From the NCBI GenBank assembly GCA_050288705.1, contig JBNKEI010000017.1, forward strand, positions 1-34,028: a stretch of DNA of 34,028 nt, read 5' to 3'. Made by a program: the position numbers and the translations under genes. Positions 1-8,856 of this stretch are shown here, piece by piece. The notes below the pieces were generated by a model that saw only the letters and a program-made list of their open reading frames with translations, ran no database searches and was not told where the DNA came from. Each line of letters starts with the position of its first letter. The stretch's first letter is position 1. The DNA is from JBNKEI01 sp050288705. Its GTDB lineage: Bacteria > Myxococcota > Myxococcia > Myxococcales > UBA5297.

Positions 1-1
1 T

Positions 2-1228
2 CGCCAAGGACGCGCTCAAGACGGTTACCGTAATACATTTAAATGTGTTCCTTCCACTGTTCCCTACCGTCCTCCCGAAGTAGGAGACCCTCCCAAGATT
101 AGAGGAATTCATTTAGCGACAGTGGTGGGGCCAGATTCAGATAATATTGAAACCGATATTCACGGCCGAGTACGTATTCGCTTTCACTGGGATCGCGATT
201 CCAAATTATCAAATTCTGAACGCATGTGTTGGGCCCGAGTGCTGCAACCTTGGGCCGGAGCAGGGTTTGGTTCAGTGTTTATTCCGCGTATTGGCATGGA
301 GGTTATTGTTCAGTTTGTGGATGGCGATATTGACCGGCCAATAGTGATGGGGGCGGCTTATAATAATTATAATAGTCCACCTATTTTGTTGCCTGCCAAG
401 AAAACTCAATCGACTATAAAAACACGCTCGGTGCCTGCTAAAAAAGATTTGAACGGGTATAACCAGCTTACTTTTGAAGATGCTAGTGGCAATGAAGAAA
501 TTTATATTCATGCGCAAAAAAACATGCGCGAGGAAGTGCTTCATGATCATTCGGTTACTGTTCGTAACAATGAAAGTATAAATGTTAGTAATAATCAGAT
601 GCAAACTATTGGCGGTAATCAGAACAACACGGTAAGTGGCGAGCAAACTGAAACGATTAACAAGAATCAATCAGTTAAAGTAGTCAAAAACCGAACCGTA
701 CACGTTCAAGGAAGTCAAAGCGTCAATATCGATGGTGGCGATACAGCCGGTGGCATTAAAGGAAGCAAGCTCAATATCACAGGCGATTACAAGGTTGACG
801 CGTCCAAAACTATTGAAGAACAGGCACCAGATCATATTAAACTTACTTGCGGGGGTAGCTCTATTAAAATTGAGCCAGGCAAAATTACTATTAGCGCGGG
901 AGACGGGGCAGAACTAGTGCTTGATGCCAATGCGTTAATGCATTCGAAAGCCAGTAGTCAAGTGCTCCTCAATGCCGATGCATTGATGCAATCGCAGGGG
1001 AAAAGTCAGGTTCAATTGCTCGCCTCAGAAGCAAAAATGTCAACCTCTGGGAAGGTAAGCATTGAAAGCGATAACGAAGCAGTGGTTACTTCAAAAAAAT
1101 CAACCCTAGTGGGCAGCGACTCTGTCGTTGAAACATCACCGAATGGAGTGGGAGTATCAGGGCCTCAAGTAACGATTTCTGGAGCTGGAACGGTAACAAT
1201 CGCGGCACCAGTGGTCAAAATTAACTAG
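2..1228 (+). CDS. vgrG: T6SS spike protein VgrG, C-terminal part (5' end outside window)
   Basis: The frame is open from the first bases of the window, so this is the 3' part of a larger gene. VgrG trimers form the T6SS puncturing tip and carry effectors out of the cell. Visible are the end of the gp27-like region (Q-D-G-Y-R-N-T-F, then P-Y-R-P-P), the OB-fold/gp5-like part with A-T-V-V-G-P, H-G-R-V-R-I-R-F-H-W-D-R and P-R-I-G-M-E-V-I-V-Q-F-x-D-G-D, then Y-N-N at the end of that domain. After it comes a long beta-helical needle of short repeats rich in Asn, Ser, Val and Thr, including a duplicated stretch around L-D-A-N-A-L-M / L-N-A-D-A-L-M, ending in V-V-K-I-N. I see no extra catalytic domain at the C terminus, so its cargo is probably the downstream PAAR-Rhs protein. 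The next gene begins within 30 bases, consistent with an operon. Confidence 0.95.
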   Translation, partial: RQGRAQDGYRNTFKCVPSTVPYRPPEVGDPPKIRGIHLATVVGPDSDNIETDIHGRVRIRFHWDRDSKLSNSERMCWARVLQPWAGAGFGSVFIPRIGMEVIVQFVDGDIDRPIVMGAAYNNYNSPPILLPAKKTQSTIKTRSVPAKKDLNGYNQLTFEDASGNEEIYIHAQKNMREEVLHDHSVTVRNNESINVSNNQMQTIGGNQNNTVSGEQTETINKNQSVKVVKNRTVHVQGSQSVNIDGGDTAGGIKGSKLNITGDYKVDASKTIEEQAPDHIKLTCGGSSIKIEPGKITISAGDGAELVLDANALMHSKASSQVLLNADALMQSQGKSQVQLLASEAKMSTSGKVSIESDNEAVVTSKKSTLVGSDSVVETSPNGVGVSGPQVTISGAGTVTIAAPVVKIN

Positions 1229-1255
1229 TTGACCGAAACAAAGGGTATTTGGCAA

Positions 1256-2584
1256 ATGCGACGAACACTCCGTGAGGTTCGAGAAAATCTTGAAGAGTTT
1301 GTTCAGCAAGAGGATCATTCATTGCTTTTGGTTGGAGGCAAAGACAATGATTTTCCCTATTTTCTCAAGATTCAAGAACAACTCGAAGGGGAAGACCCGG
1401 GATCAATCTATTTTGCTTTCGCAGATGACTTTATCGATGAGCAGAATTATTCCCTAGCCATAGCTCGACGCCTAGCAGATTTGCTAGTGCTTGGGAACCA
1501 GGAGCGAGCTAATGAAAAACGGGCAGAACTTGCTGCTTTTCCCAGTACCATGTTTGCTGCTGAAACGCCTTGCAGAGAGCGCTTGATAATTGCATTGAAG
1601 CATATGAAGCAATGGCTCCCAAACCTAAATGAATATCGAATCGTCATTACTTTAATTCCACTACATGCACCGCCAGGCAATAATTATCTAAAATTCATTA
1701 GTCAATTCGCACAATTTGAAAAGCCTGAATCTTGGATGAAATATGGGAGGATAATTGTACGTGACGATCGGGCGACCCACAGCAATGCTTTAGCTCTAGC
1801 AAATCGGAAAGCCCGACGTATACTGGCGTTTGATATTGATTTCAGCATTGAAGCATTAGCGGCGGATATGTCCCTAGAAGCAGTTGACCCCTCTGCTCCG
1901 CTGGCTGATCGTATGCAAGCCTGTTTGCAACTTGCAATGATTGACATGTCTTATAAGCGCTTTGAAGAAGCAATCAATAAATATGCTTTGCTTTACGAGT
2001 ACTATCAACAAATAGATGCGCCACTTATGCAAGCAATGTGTCTTTTAGGTGTTGGTGATTGCATGCGCATGGAAGGAAAAATAGCTGAGGCAAAGCAACG
2101 CTATCAACAAGGTCTGGCAATCGCCATTAATGCACGAGCGCCATATCCTGTGCAAGCCCCACCTCTAGCTGATAATTCTACTAGTCCAAGCGAAGGAATG
2201 CATCCGAGCGCACCGCCTATTTTACTGAACCTACTTTTGGCAGCAGGCGAAAGCTCTATGACTCTTTCGCAATACGAAGACGCACGAAGTTATTTTGAAA
2301 GTGCTAGCAAGGTTTCTGCAAAGTGTATGAATCCCTATGCGGCGGCAGACGCACTAGAAAGACAAGGCCAAGCTGAATTTCATTTGCAGCTTTATCCACA
2401 AACAATTAGCAGCTGGAATGACTCAGAAAAAATTGCCGAGGCATGCAACCACTACGATCGACTCGAATCGGTGCTTCAGCATAAATATGAGCTTTACACG
2501 AGTGCTCGTATGCAATTGGAAGCGAGCGAAATGCAAAAGAAACTTACTATTATTCGCCAAAAGCGCGCCCAGCAGCCACTATGA
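1256..2584 (+). CDS. TPR protein between vgrG and rhs, probable effector-loading protein
   Basis: About 442 residues. No enzyme motif is recognised. The first ~190 residues look like a mixed alpha/beta domain (S-L-L-L-V-G-G-K near the start, Y-R-I-V-I-T-L-I-P-L in the middle), and residues ~220-430 are helical with TPR-like pairs (L-M-Q-A-M-C-L-L-G-V-G-D followed by A-E-A-K-Q-R-Y-Q-Q-G-L-A-I-A; later Y-E-D-A-R-S-Y-F-E-S-A). A TTG directly after the vgrG stop (1229) would lengthen it by nine codons but has no Shine-Dalgarno; the ATG at 1256 has AAAGGG 10 bases upstream, so I prefer it. Its stop overlaps the rhs start (ATGA), implying translational coupling. Inference from position: it acts like the adaptor/chaperone genes (DUF4123, DUF1795, DUF2169 types) found between vgrG and effector genes, but it does not visibly belong to any of these. 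It is not secreted by any visible signal peptide. Confidence 0.75.
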   Translation: MRRTLREVRENLEEFVQQEDHSLLLVGGKDNDFPYFLKIQEQLEGEDPGSIYFAFADDFIDEQNYSLAIARRLADLLVLGNQERANEKRAELAAFPSTMFAAETPCRERLIIALKHMKQWLPNLNEYRIVITLIPLHAPPGNNYLKFISQFAQFEKPESWMKYGRIIVRDDRATHSNALALANRKARRILAFDIDFSIEALAADMSLEAVDPSAPLADRMQACLQLAMIDMSYKRFEEAINKYALLYEYYQQIDAPLMQAMCLLGVGDCMRMEGKIAEAKQRYQQGLAIAINARAPYPVQAPPLADNSTSPSEGMHPSAPPILLNLLLAAGESSMTLSQYEDARSYFESASKVSAKCMNPYAAADALERQGQAEFHLQLYPQTISSWNDSEKIAEACNHYDRLESVLQHKYELYTSARMQLEASEMQKKLTIIRQKRAQQPL

Positions 2585-5500
2585 CTAGCAGATTAGTACC
2601 TCCAATTGCTTATCAAAAACCGGAGACAGATTCTCCTTCCCCAGAGCCTGTATTCGCGACCACCAAGAACGCAACCGCGAATGTCGTACTTTCTACCCTA
2701 GATCAGACTATTGCGCCATTTCGCGAGGCTCCTCCACCAGAAAAAGGCGCGGCTGGGACGGTATCCCAATACCTTGGCGGCGCGCTCGGAGTAATGAATG
2801 CACCCGCAATGTTTCTCGACACAGCAGCGTCAGTCGGGGTTAGCAAATTGCTGGACGCAACTGGATTAGCCTCGCTATTCCCCCCAATGCCTGTCGCCAA
2901 TATTGGCCTTACTATGCACATGGGCACTCCGCATACTCATGCGCATCCTCCCTCGCTTATTCCCCCGGCTCCTCCCATTCCCTTGCCTAGCTTCGGGGTT
3001 GCATTTTTGGCGGGCTCTGCTTCGGTCCTGGTGAATGGCCTTCCAGTATTACGAGCAGGTGATATAGGCATTGGGTTCACCTGTGGCTCTATGGCGCCGC
3101 CATTTGAAATAATGACTGGGGCGGCCGGGGTCTATTTCGCAGGCGCCAGGGTAGCACGCATCGGGGCAGACATTACTTTCCATTGCAACCCGGCTCCGGC
3201 AACCAAAGCATTTTCCATCGGAATGGGGGTTGCTGGCGCAGTGGCAGGTATTGCAGGCGCAGCAGGCGAAGCAGCCGCAGGTAACAACGTAGCGGCAGCA
3301 GTTCAAGCGACACAAACAGCTCTCGATGCCGCTGCTCTTGCAATTGGAATGTTAAGGGGAAAAGATCCTGCCGGGCCGCCGGGCGTCGGAATGCTCATCG
3401 GCAGGCCAACAAACGTGCTTGCCGGAGGACCTCCGATTCCCAATGTCGGTGCGTGGGCTCAAGGAAAGCTTTTTTCCAAAATCGGCAAATTATTCAAGTC
3501 ATTAAAAAACAAGATTAGAAGCAAATCTCCTTCCGCAGATGCCAACGGACAAAAATGCCAGGGCGGAGAACCGGTTCACGTAGTAACTGGAGAAAACTAT
3601 AATACTCACCACGATTTCACATCGTTTTATCGAGGGTTTAAATGGCTTCGCCACACAACCAGTGCAAAAGCGAGTGAACGAGGAACGCTTGGTTTTGGAT
3701 GGAGCCATGTTTTTGAAAGTCGTCTAGAAATAAGATTACATCGCGGAACCTTTTTTGGATTTCGTGGTGAGCGAATTGAATTTCCCCGAATACCAAAGGA
3801 AAGAGACGAGGTCTTTCAAAGCGGATACGTCTTGCACCGTTTATCCGACTGGAGATTCCGTCTGTCGGAACGACGCCTAGGGATTCTCGAATTTGAAAGG
3901 GAAACACCGAGCGCAATTGTCGCACGTCTTGTTTCCATACAAAATGACCAAGCCCGGGTTGATCTTGTTTACAACGATTTCGGCCGTTTAACCGAAATTC
4001 TCGAAAAATCCTCTCAAATAGACGAGCCCCTCGCTCGTTATTCACTTCAATATGATCGCGAACACCGTTTGCTGGAAGTCAATGGGCCGATAAATAACGA
4101 AAATTTAGGTCATCCTCAGCGGTTGATCGCCTATTTCTACGATTCATTTGGCCATCTTTCCCGAACAGAGGACGCGCAGGGAGCATGCGAACATTTTAAG
4201 TATGACATTCAACATCGGTTACGCGAAGCCGAGGATCGTAACGGATATCGATTTCAATGGGAATACGACTTAGAGAGCCGGTGCATTTTTACCAGCGGCC
4301 AAGACGGCCTTTGGTTTGCACGCTTCGAATATTTGCCCAAAGAACTAATTACCCGGATGACCATGCATGATGGCTCCGTTCGCGAATATCACTATGACGA
4401 AGATGGAATTATTACCAAAATAATCGACCCCTACGGAGGACTCCTCGAACGCAAAAAAGATAGAGAAGGGAAAGTGGTTGCTGAAATCGATTCCGGGGGC
4501 CGAGAAGTCAAATTTCTTTATAATTCCGAAGACGCCCATATTGCTCGGGTGGATCGCTTTGGACATCGGTATCTTCCAGAAATCGACGAGCCAAGAGTAC
4601 CTGATTTCTTTCAGCGCCAATTACCAGAAAATCCACGAGACCGTGTTTTCGGTGACACATTACAAGCTCTTTTGCCTAGTTGGTATTTTAAGTATTTTTT
4701 CAACACCTTACCTTTACCGCTGGCGCAAAGTGCAGCAGTGGTTTTAGAAATAAACCAAAATTCGGATAAAACAAACTCGCCAACTCTTCAAATCCACGAC
4801 AGCTATGGAAGATTGTTGCGCGAGGTCGATTCTCACGAACATATTCAAGAGTGGCAATACGACAACTCCGGAAATCTTATTAGTCATCTCGATCGCGATG
4901 GCTCGATTTGCCGAAACGAAATTACTTCTTGGAATTTAATTGGCGCACGAATCGACCCCCTGGAGAATAAAACAAAATATACCTATAACCCACACGAATA
5001 CATTACAAGCATTGTTGATCCTCTTGGAACCGAAACAAAATACGAATACGACCGCAAAGATCGTCTTCTGCGAGTTATTCGAGATGGGCGTATTCGAGAA
5101 GAGTATGTTTACGATATTGGCGATCGATTTATTGAAAAACTGGATGGTGAGGGAAAAACTCTATTTAAAATAACACCGCACGAAAACGGTTTGATTGGAA
5201 AAAAGGAGCTAGCAAGCGGTGGATTTATAGAGCGCGATTACAATTCACAAGGAAAAGTCACCAAGGCCAATACCGACGTCCACAAGGTTGAAATCGATTG
5301 GGATTCCCAGCGAAGATTGAGACGCGATTCATGTGATGGCCGTGAGGTTTGGCTAGCCTACGAGTTCGATGGGCTAGCCAGAACATGGATTAACGAACGT
5401 TTTGTAACCCATCACCATCGCGATCGTCCTGGTGAACTAAAAATTATCGCTCCAAATGGGTTTATTTGGCGAATAAGAACTGACAAACAAGGAATAGTTC

Positions 5501-7044
5501 ACCTAAGTCATGGCAACGGAACCGAAGAAATTCAGAAATACGACGAAAATGGAAAGCTTCAAGGCCGATTAGTATGGTGTTACTCCAAAAATAACGAAAT
5601 TGATATCTGGTCGACAAAGAATAAATATACTACCGAAGGCGATCTGGTCGAAGTACAAGATAGCTCTCATGGCAATCGGCGCTTCGAAGTAGACGCAGCT
5701 CATCGATTAATAGCGGAAATTTTTGAAGACGGCACTCGCTTTGAATATCAGCTAGACGCTGCTGGAAATCTCCATTCTAAACCAGGTCTATACATCGTTG
5801 ACTTTGCCGGTAATAAAATTGAATTTGCCGCAAGCAATGTTGTCGAAACATTTGAATACGACAACCGCAATAATATTTCTGAACGACAACGCAAGGAAAA
5901 AACCGAAAAAATAATTCGCTATTTTCACGATAGCATCGACCAACTTATCAAAATTGATGACGGTAGCGACGAGCCATGGACTGCAAGCTATGACGGCCTT
6001 GGTCGTCGCGTAAGCGCTGGCCGCGGAGAAAAACAAACCCTCTTTTGGTGGACAGATGATCGGCTGGCCGCAGAAACTGCCCCAGACGGACGCCTTCGCA
6101 TCTATATTTATACCGACGAAAAGGCCCTAGTACCACTAGGATTTGTGGATTACGATTCTAGCGATGCTCTCCCGGAAAGTGGACGCGCCTACACTGTCTT
6201 TACCGACCAAATAGGCATGCCTCAGCATATCGAAGACTCCGAAGGCCGCATTGTTTGGTGGGCAACGAGGATCGAACCCTATGGAAAAATAGAGATTCGC
6301 TCGGACGCTGCCATTGAATATAATCTTCGCTGGCCCGGGCATTATTTCGATGTTGATACGGGTTTGAATTATAACCGATTTCGGTACTATGACCCGAAAT
6401 TGGGAAGGTATTTAGAGAGTGATCCTATTGGGTGTGCGGGAGGCATTAATGTTTATGCTTACCCGGCAAATCCACTGGTTTCGGTGGATATGTTGGGGCT
6501 TTCGCAGAATCATAATAAACACAGTGAGTCTTCAACAAATAGTGAGGCCGACCAGGAGCAACCAGAGAAACTACAGGATCTAAAAGGATGGACTGCCGAA
6601 TATGGAGAACAGCAAAAAATCACGGGGGACGGGTCCGTGCATCGCGATCATCAGCCATCGAAGGCTGCCATTAAGGCAGCTATACAGGAAGATATCGACA
6701 GACGTGTATCGGCCGGCGAAATCGAGCGACCAAGTTCGGAACAGCTGAAGAAAATAAATAAGCTAATCGACAAGAAAGCAACGTCTGTCATCGTTGACAA
6801 AACTGTTCATAAAGAAGGCCCAACCTACGGTGGAAAAAACAGCTCCTTAATTGAGAGCGATAAAAACAATCTCGGCGCGGCCGCTGCACGAGACGCCGAT
6901 GCAATGGTGGAAAATACTCGTATACATGACTCAGAAAACTTACCAGCGATCAATAGCGCTGCCGAAAAAATCAAGGAGCAAACGCACGAATCAATTATGG
7001 AAATGGGTCGCGCGATTGTTGATGACGTTCTGTCAGAAGAGTAG
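2581..7044 (+). CDS. PAAR-Rhs polymorphic toxin with C-terminal putative nuclease domain
   Basis: 1487 residues. The N-terminal ~320 residues hold a PAAR-like tip domain (H-rich T-P-H-T-H-A-H near 115, then G-S-A-S-V-L-V-N-G-L-P-V-L-R-A-G-D and G-A-A-G-V-Y-F-A-G-A-R-V-A-R-I-G-A-D at ~145-197) followed by an Ala/Gly-rich, membrane-like helix region (~205-265). A DUF6531-like entry (G-E-P-V-H-V-V-T-G-E-N-Y) lies near 327. YD/Rhs repeats fill ~400-1250 and form the cocoon that encapsulates the toxin. The core ends with R-Y-Y-D-P-K-L-G-R-Y-L-E-S-D-P-I-G near 1265-1280 and a variant P-x(4,5)-D-x-x-G-L cleavage motif (V-D-M-L-G-L, ~1301-1306). The remaining ~180 residues are the variable toxin: H1354-R-D-H1357-Q-P-S and H1410 followed by P-T-Y-G-G (1414-1418) suggest an HNH-like metal-dependent nuclease; this reading is inference. 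It starts at an ATG overlapping the TPR gene stop. Two candidate immunity genes follow directly. Confidence 0.95.
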   Translation: MTSRLVPPIAYQKPETDSPSPEPVFATTKNATANVVLSTLDQTIAPFREAPPPEKGAAGTVSQYLGGALGVMNAPAMFLDTAASVGVSKLLDATGLASLFPPMPVANIGLTMHMGTPHTHAHPPSLIPPAPPIPLPSFGVAFLAGSASVLVNGLPVLRAGDIGIGFTCGSMAPPFEIMTGAAGVYFAGARVARIGADITFHCNPAPATKAFSIGMGVAGAVAGIAGAAGEAAAGNNVAAAVQATQTALDAAALAIGMLRGKDPAGPPGVGMLIGRPTNVLAGGPPIPNVGAWAQGKLFSKIGKLFKSLKNKIRSKSPSADANGQKCQGGEPVHVVTGENYNTHHDFTSFYRGFKWLRHTTSAKASERGTLGFGWSHVFESRLEIRLHRGTFFGFRGERIEFPRIPKERDEVFQSGYVLHRLSDWRFRLSERRLGILEFERETPSAIVARLVSIQNDQARVDLVYNDFGRLTEILEKSSQIDEPLARYSLQYDREHRLLEVNGPINNENLGHPQRLIAYFYDSFGHLSRTEDAQGACEHFKYDIQHRLREAEDRNGYRFQWEYDLESRCIFTSGQDGLWFARFEYLPKELITRMTMHDGSVREYHYDEDGIITKIIDPYGGLLERKKDREGKVVAEIDSGGREVKFLYNSEDAHIARVDRFGHRYLPEIDEPRVPDFFQRQLPENPRDRVFGDTLQALLPSWYFKYFFNTLPLPLAQSAAVVLEINQNSDKTNSPTLQIHDSYGRLLREVDSHEHIQEWQYDNSGNLISHLDRDGSICRNEITSWNLIGARIDPLENKTKYTYNPHEYITSIVDPLGTETKYEYDRKDRLLRVIRDGRIREEYVYDIGDRFIEKLDGEGKTLFKITPHENGLIGKKELASGGFIERDYNSQGKVTKANTDVHKVEIDWDSQRRLRRDSCDGREVWLAYEFDGLARTWINERFVTHHHRDRPGELKIIAPNGFIWRIRTDKQGIVHLSHGNGTEEIQKYDENGKLQGRLVWCYSKNNEIDIWSTKNKYTTEGDLVEVQDSSHGNRRFEVDAAHRLIAEIFEDGTRFEYQLDAAGNLHSKPGLYIVDFAGNKIEFAASNVVETFEYDNRNNISERQRKEKTEKIIRYFHDSIDQLIKIDDGSDEPWTASYDGLGRRVSAGRGEKQTLFWWTDDRLAAETAPDGRLRIYIYTDEKALVPLGFVDYDSSDALPESGRAYTVFTDQIGMPQHIEDSEGRIVWWATRIEPYGKIEIRSDAAIEYNLRWPGHYFDVDTGLNYNRFRYYDPKLGRYLESDPIGCAGGINVYAYPANPLVSVDMLGLSQNHNKHSESSTNSEADQEQPEKLQDLKGWTAEYGEQQKITGDGSVHRDHQPSKAAIKAAIQEDIDRRVSAGEIERPSSEQLKKINKLIDKKATSVIVDKTVHKEGPTYGGKNSSLIESDKNNLGAAAARDADAMVENTRIHDSENLPAINSAAEKIKEQTHESIMEMGRAIVDDVLSEE

Positions 7045-7058
7045 TAGGCTAAAGGATT

Positions 7059-7553
7059 ATGAAATCATTCACTATTGAAAATTTGTTTCCTTCGATTGAG
7101 CCATTGTTTGGCCGAACTGCAGATGATCTGGACCTACAGGCTGTCCTTAAAGCGATGGGGAGATGGCCTCTCCCAGAATTTGAGCCAGAAGAATTTGTTA
7201 TCTTTCTAGAGGATAAAGAGCACGGTTTTTGTCTAGAATTTGATGACACTCAGACTGCCAAACTTCCAGGTTCGAAGGACAAGCCGCCGCGAACTGCTAT
7301 CTTTAGAGGTTGCTTTTTCTTCGCTGAAGGTTACGAAAATTATCACGCTTTCTCGGGAAGTCTTCCGTGCAGCATCGTGTGGACAGACACGGCAAGTTCA
7401 TTAGTGACCAAATTGGGTACTCCAAAGAATGAGATAATGAATAAAAAAACAGGTATTTTAAACGCTCATAGATGGGCAATGGATGGTTGGATGTTGACGG
7501 CAAGTTATCGTAATGGTGGATCATTCCTGAGGCGAATATACGCTGGTGTTTAA
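7059..7553 (+). CDS. Candidate immunity protein 1 for the Rhs toxin
   Basis: 164 residues, starting 14 bases after the rhs stop with AAAGGA just upstream. Location directly after the toxin-encoding 3' end of an rhs gene is the classic place for a cognate immunity gene. No signal peptide or membrane segment is visible, so it would act in the cytoplasm, as expected against a nuclease. The C-terminal half contains F-S-G-S-L-P followed by x-x-I-x-W-x-D and later L-G-T-P, the same pattern found in the next gene (F-S-G-R-L-P...I-K-L-D-D...I-G-K-P-P). I recognise this F-S-G-x-L-P...G-x-P pattern from small proteins encoded beside bacterial toxins but cannot give it a family name. The function is inferred from context. 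Confidence 0.75.
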   Translation: MKSFTIENLFPSIEPLFGRTADDLDLQAVLKAMGRWPLPEFEPEEFVIFLEDKEHGFCLEFDDTQTAKLPGSKDKPPRTAIFRGCFFFAEGYENYHAFSGSLPCSIVWTDTASSLVTKLGTPKNEIMNKKTGILNAHRWAMDGWMLTASYRNGGSFLRRIYAGV

Positions 7554-8107
7554 TGATAGGTGATACTTTGCAATGCGATTGTTTTTCCTGGAATCGAGTA
7601 TGCGGGCTATTGGGAATTCCCTATCGTTATCCACAGGTCCAGGAGTTATTCGGATGCGCCAAAGTGGTTCCAGATAAGCATTGGCGCGAAGTTCGTGTTG
7701 GTATTTACTCAATGCCTCCCCGCGATCAGGAACCATGCCCGATTGCTGAAGTTGATTTATGCTCCACATTCCGTACACGATTTCGTTTTAAACATGCTGA
7801 CCTGCTTGGCATTGACAGCTTTCCTCCTAGCACCTTTGTTATGTCATCGGTAACTTATTTTATCGACCATGAAGATGGCTTGGAGCCATTTTCTGGAAGG
7901 TTGCCGTTCGGGATCAAGTTAGACGATAGATTGGATTCTGTTTTAAAACGTATAGGAAAACCACCATCAAACCATGTTTTCGAAAACGAAAAAACCTTCG
8001 GATATGTTAGCTGGGAAAACCAAAGTCCGGTCCTACATATATTATTTAACACCATAGAACAGCGCCCTATTCGTATCAGTGTCTTTTTAAGCGAAAAAGG
8101 AGTTTAA
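7553..8107 (+). CDS. Candidate immunity protein 2, paralogue of the preceding gene
   Basis: 184 residues. The ATG shares its first base with the last base of the previous stop codon (TAATG), so the two are translationally coupled. It has the same layout as its neighbour: an N-terminal L-L-G-I-P-Y-R-Y-P segment, then F-S-G-R-L-P-F-G-I-K-L-D-D-R-L-D-S-V-L-K-R-I-G-K-P-P and a closing W-E-N-x-S-P-V-L-H-I strand pattern. No signal peptide or transmembrane segment. It may be a second immunity protein, either a duplicate with a changed specificity or one kept from an earlier toxin tip. Sequence identity between the two copies is low by eye, so the duplication is not recent. Confidence 0.7.
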   Translation: MIGDTLQCDCFSWNRVCGLLGIPYRYPQVQELFGCAKVVPDKHWREVRVGIYSMPPRDQEPCPIAEVDLCSTFRTRFRFKHADLLGIDSFPPSTFVMSSVTYFIDHEDGLEPFSGRLPFGIKLDDRLDSVLKRIGKPPSNHVFENEKTFGYVSWENQSPVLHILFNTIEQRPIRISVFLSEKGV

Positions 8108-8321
8108 TTATACACTCACGTCTAATCATTCTAATCAAGCAGAATCTCACGACACGATTCAGATTGTAGGCAAACGACACTCCGCAATCTTGGTTTCAGA
8201 AGAAGACTGGAGATCAATACAGGAAACATTGTACCTAACCTCTGTACCCGGCATGCGGGAATCCATCCAGGAAGGAATTATAAGTCCGATTGAAGAGTGC
8301 GATGAGAAGCTTGAGTGGTAA
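8106..8321 (+). pseudogene. Decayed Phd/YefM-type antitoxin
   Basis: The frame reads N-Y-T-L-T-S-N, then a short altered stretch, then Q-A-E-S-H-D-T-I-Q-I-V-G-K-R-H-S-A-I-L-V-S-E-E-D-W and E-T-L-Y-L-T-S-V-P-G-M-R-E-S-I, which is the body and toxin-binding tail of a YefM/Phd antitoxin. An intact family member would begin Met-Asn-Tyr and have about ten more residues between the N-terminal strand and Q-A-E. Here the codon before Asn-Tyr is TTT, not ATG, no GTG or TTG substitutes for it upstream of the stop at 8088-8090, and the DNA-binding segment is shortened. AAGGAG lies just upstream at 8098-8102, as if a working gene once started here. The stop overlaps the yoeB start. I call it a pseudogene; translation from an internal TTG could still make a toxin-binding fragment. 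Confidence 0.6.
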
Positions 8322-8581
8322 GCTGGCGAGTAATTTTTACGGAACAAGCTCAAAAGGATGCAAAAAAGATTACACGTTCTGGACTTAAGCCTCAAGTCGA
8401 GCGTTTACTCGAAATCCTCAAAGAAAATCCATACAAAAATTCTCCAACCTTCGGAAAGCTTCTTGGCGACTTGAATAGTGCATGCTCCAGAAGAATTAAT
8501 ATTCAACACCGGCTAGTTTACCAAATCTTGGATAATATTAAGACTGCAAAGGTTATTAGAATGTGGACCCATTATGAATAA
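8315..8581 (+). CDS. yoeB: YoeB/Txe-family mRNA-interferase toxin, possibly attenuated
   Basis: 88 residues starting at GTG, overlapping the antitoxin stop, the usual toxin-antitoxin arrangement. YoeB/Txe toxins bind the ribosome and cleave mRNA. Signature parts are S-R-R-I-N-I-Q-H-R-L-V-Y (residues 58-69) and the C-terminal M-W-T-H-Y-E with His86 and Tyr87. The usual family segment before the core is P-Y-E-K-L; here it is T-F-G-K-L, so the acidic residue normally found there is Gly (position 47). Together with the broken antitoxin this suggests the toxin has lost activity, which would explain how it can persist without a partner. The length matches the family (84-90 residues). Alternatively an antitoxin elsewhere could protect the cell. 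Confidence 0.85.
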   Translation: MVSWRVIFTEQAQKDAKKITRSGLKPQVERLLEILKENPYKNSPTFGKLLGDLNSACSRRINIQHRLVYQILDNIKTAKVIRMWTHYE

Positions 8582-8582
8582 C

Positions 8583-8856
8583 CATAAGAACGGTACCGAG
8601 CGACAATTTGAAGATTACAAATCTAATCGCGGCTACCTATTTTCCCTAAAGGATAATCAGCCTAGGATGTGACCAGGGATTTGTTTCGCTACAAATTTGC
8701 GATGAAGATAGCGCCGAAGTTGATTATTTCGGAGCGCGTCATTTGTGGAGAATTCGACAAACTACTGAGCGCATAGAATACGGAAAATCCAAACGCACGA
8801 TTGAAGGCCGATATTTTGTAACAGATAGAATGCTAAAAGCGGAAAAAACGGGCTAA
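8583..8856 (+). pseudogene. ISAs1-like transposase relic
   Basis: Two pieces in different frames. 8583-8672 reads G-Y-L-F-S-L-K-D-N-Q-P and stops at TGA; 8668-8856 reads D-E-D-S-A-E-V-D-Y-F-G-A-R-H-L-W-R-I-R-Q, then Y-G-K-S and G-R-Y-F-V-T-D, and stops at TAA. These match the pattern of ISAs1-family (H-repeat) DDE transposases, Y-L-L-A-L-K-x-N-Q-P followed after a gap by F-x-G-A-R-Q-x-x-R-I. The N- and C-terminal parts are missing and I see no terminal inverted repeats. It is an inactive remnant sitting directly behind the toxin-antitoxin pair. Confidence 0.6.

Noticed and set aside
3638..4045. Long antisense open frame inside rhs
   Set aside because: It lies wholly within the well-supported Rhs coding region, has no ribosome site and reads as low-quality protein.
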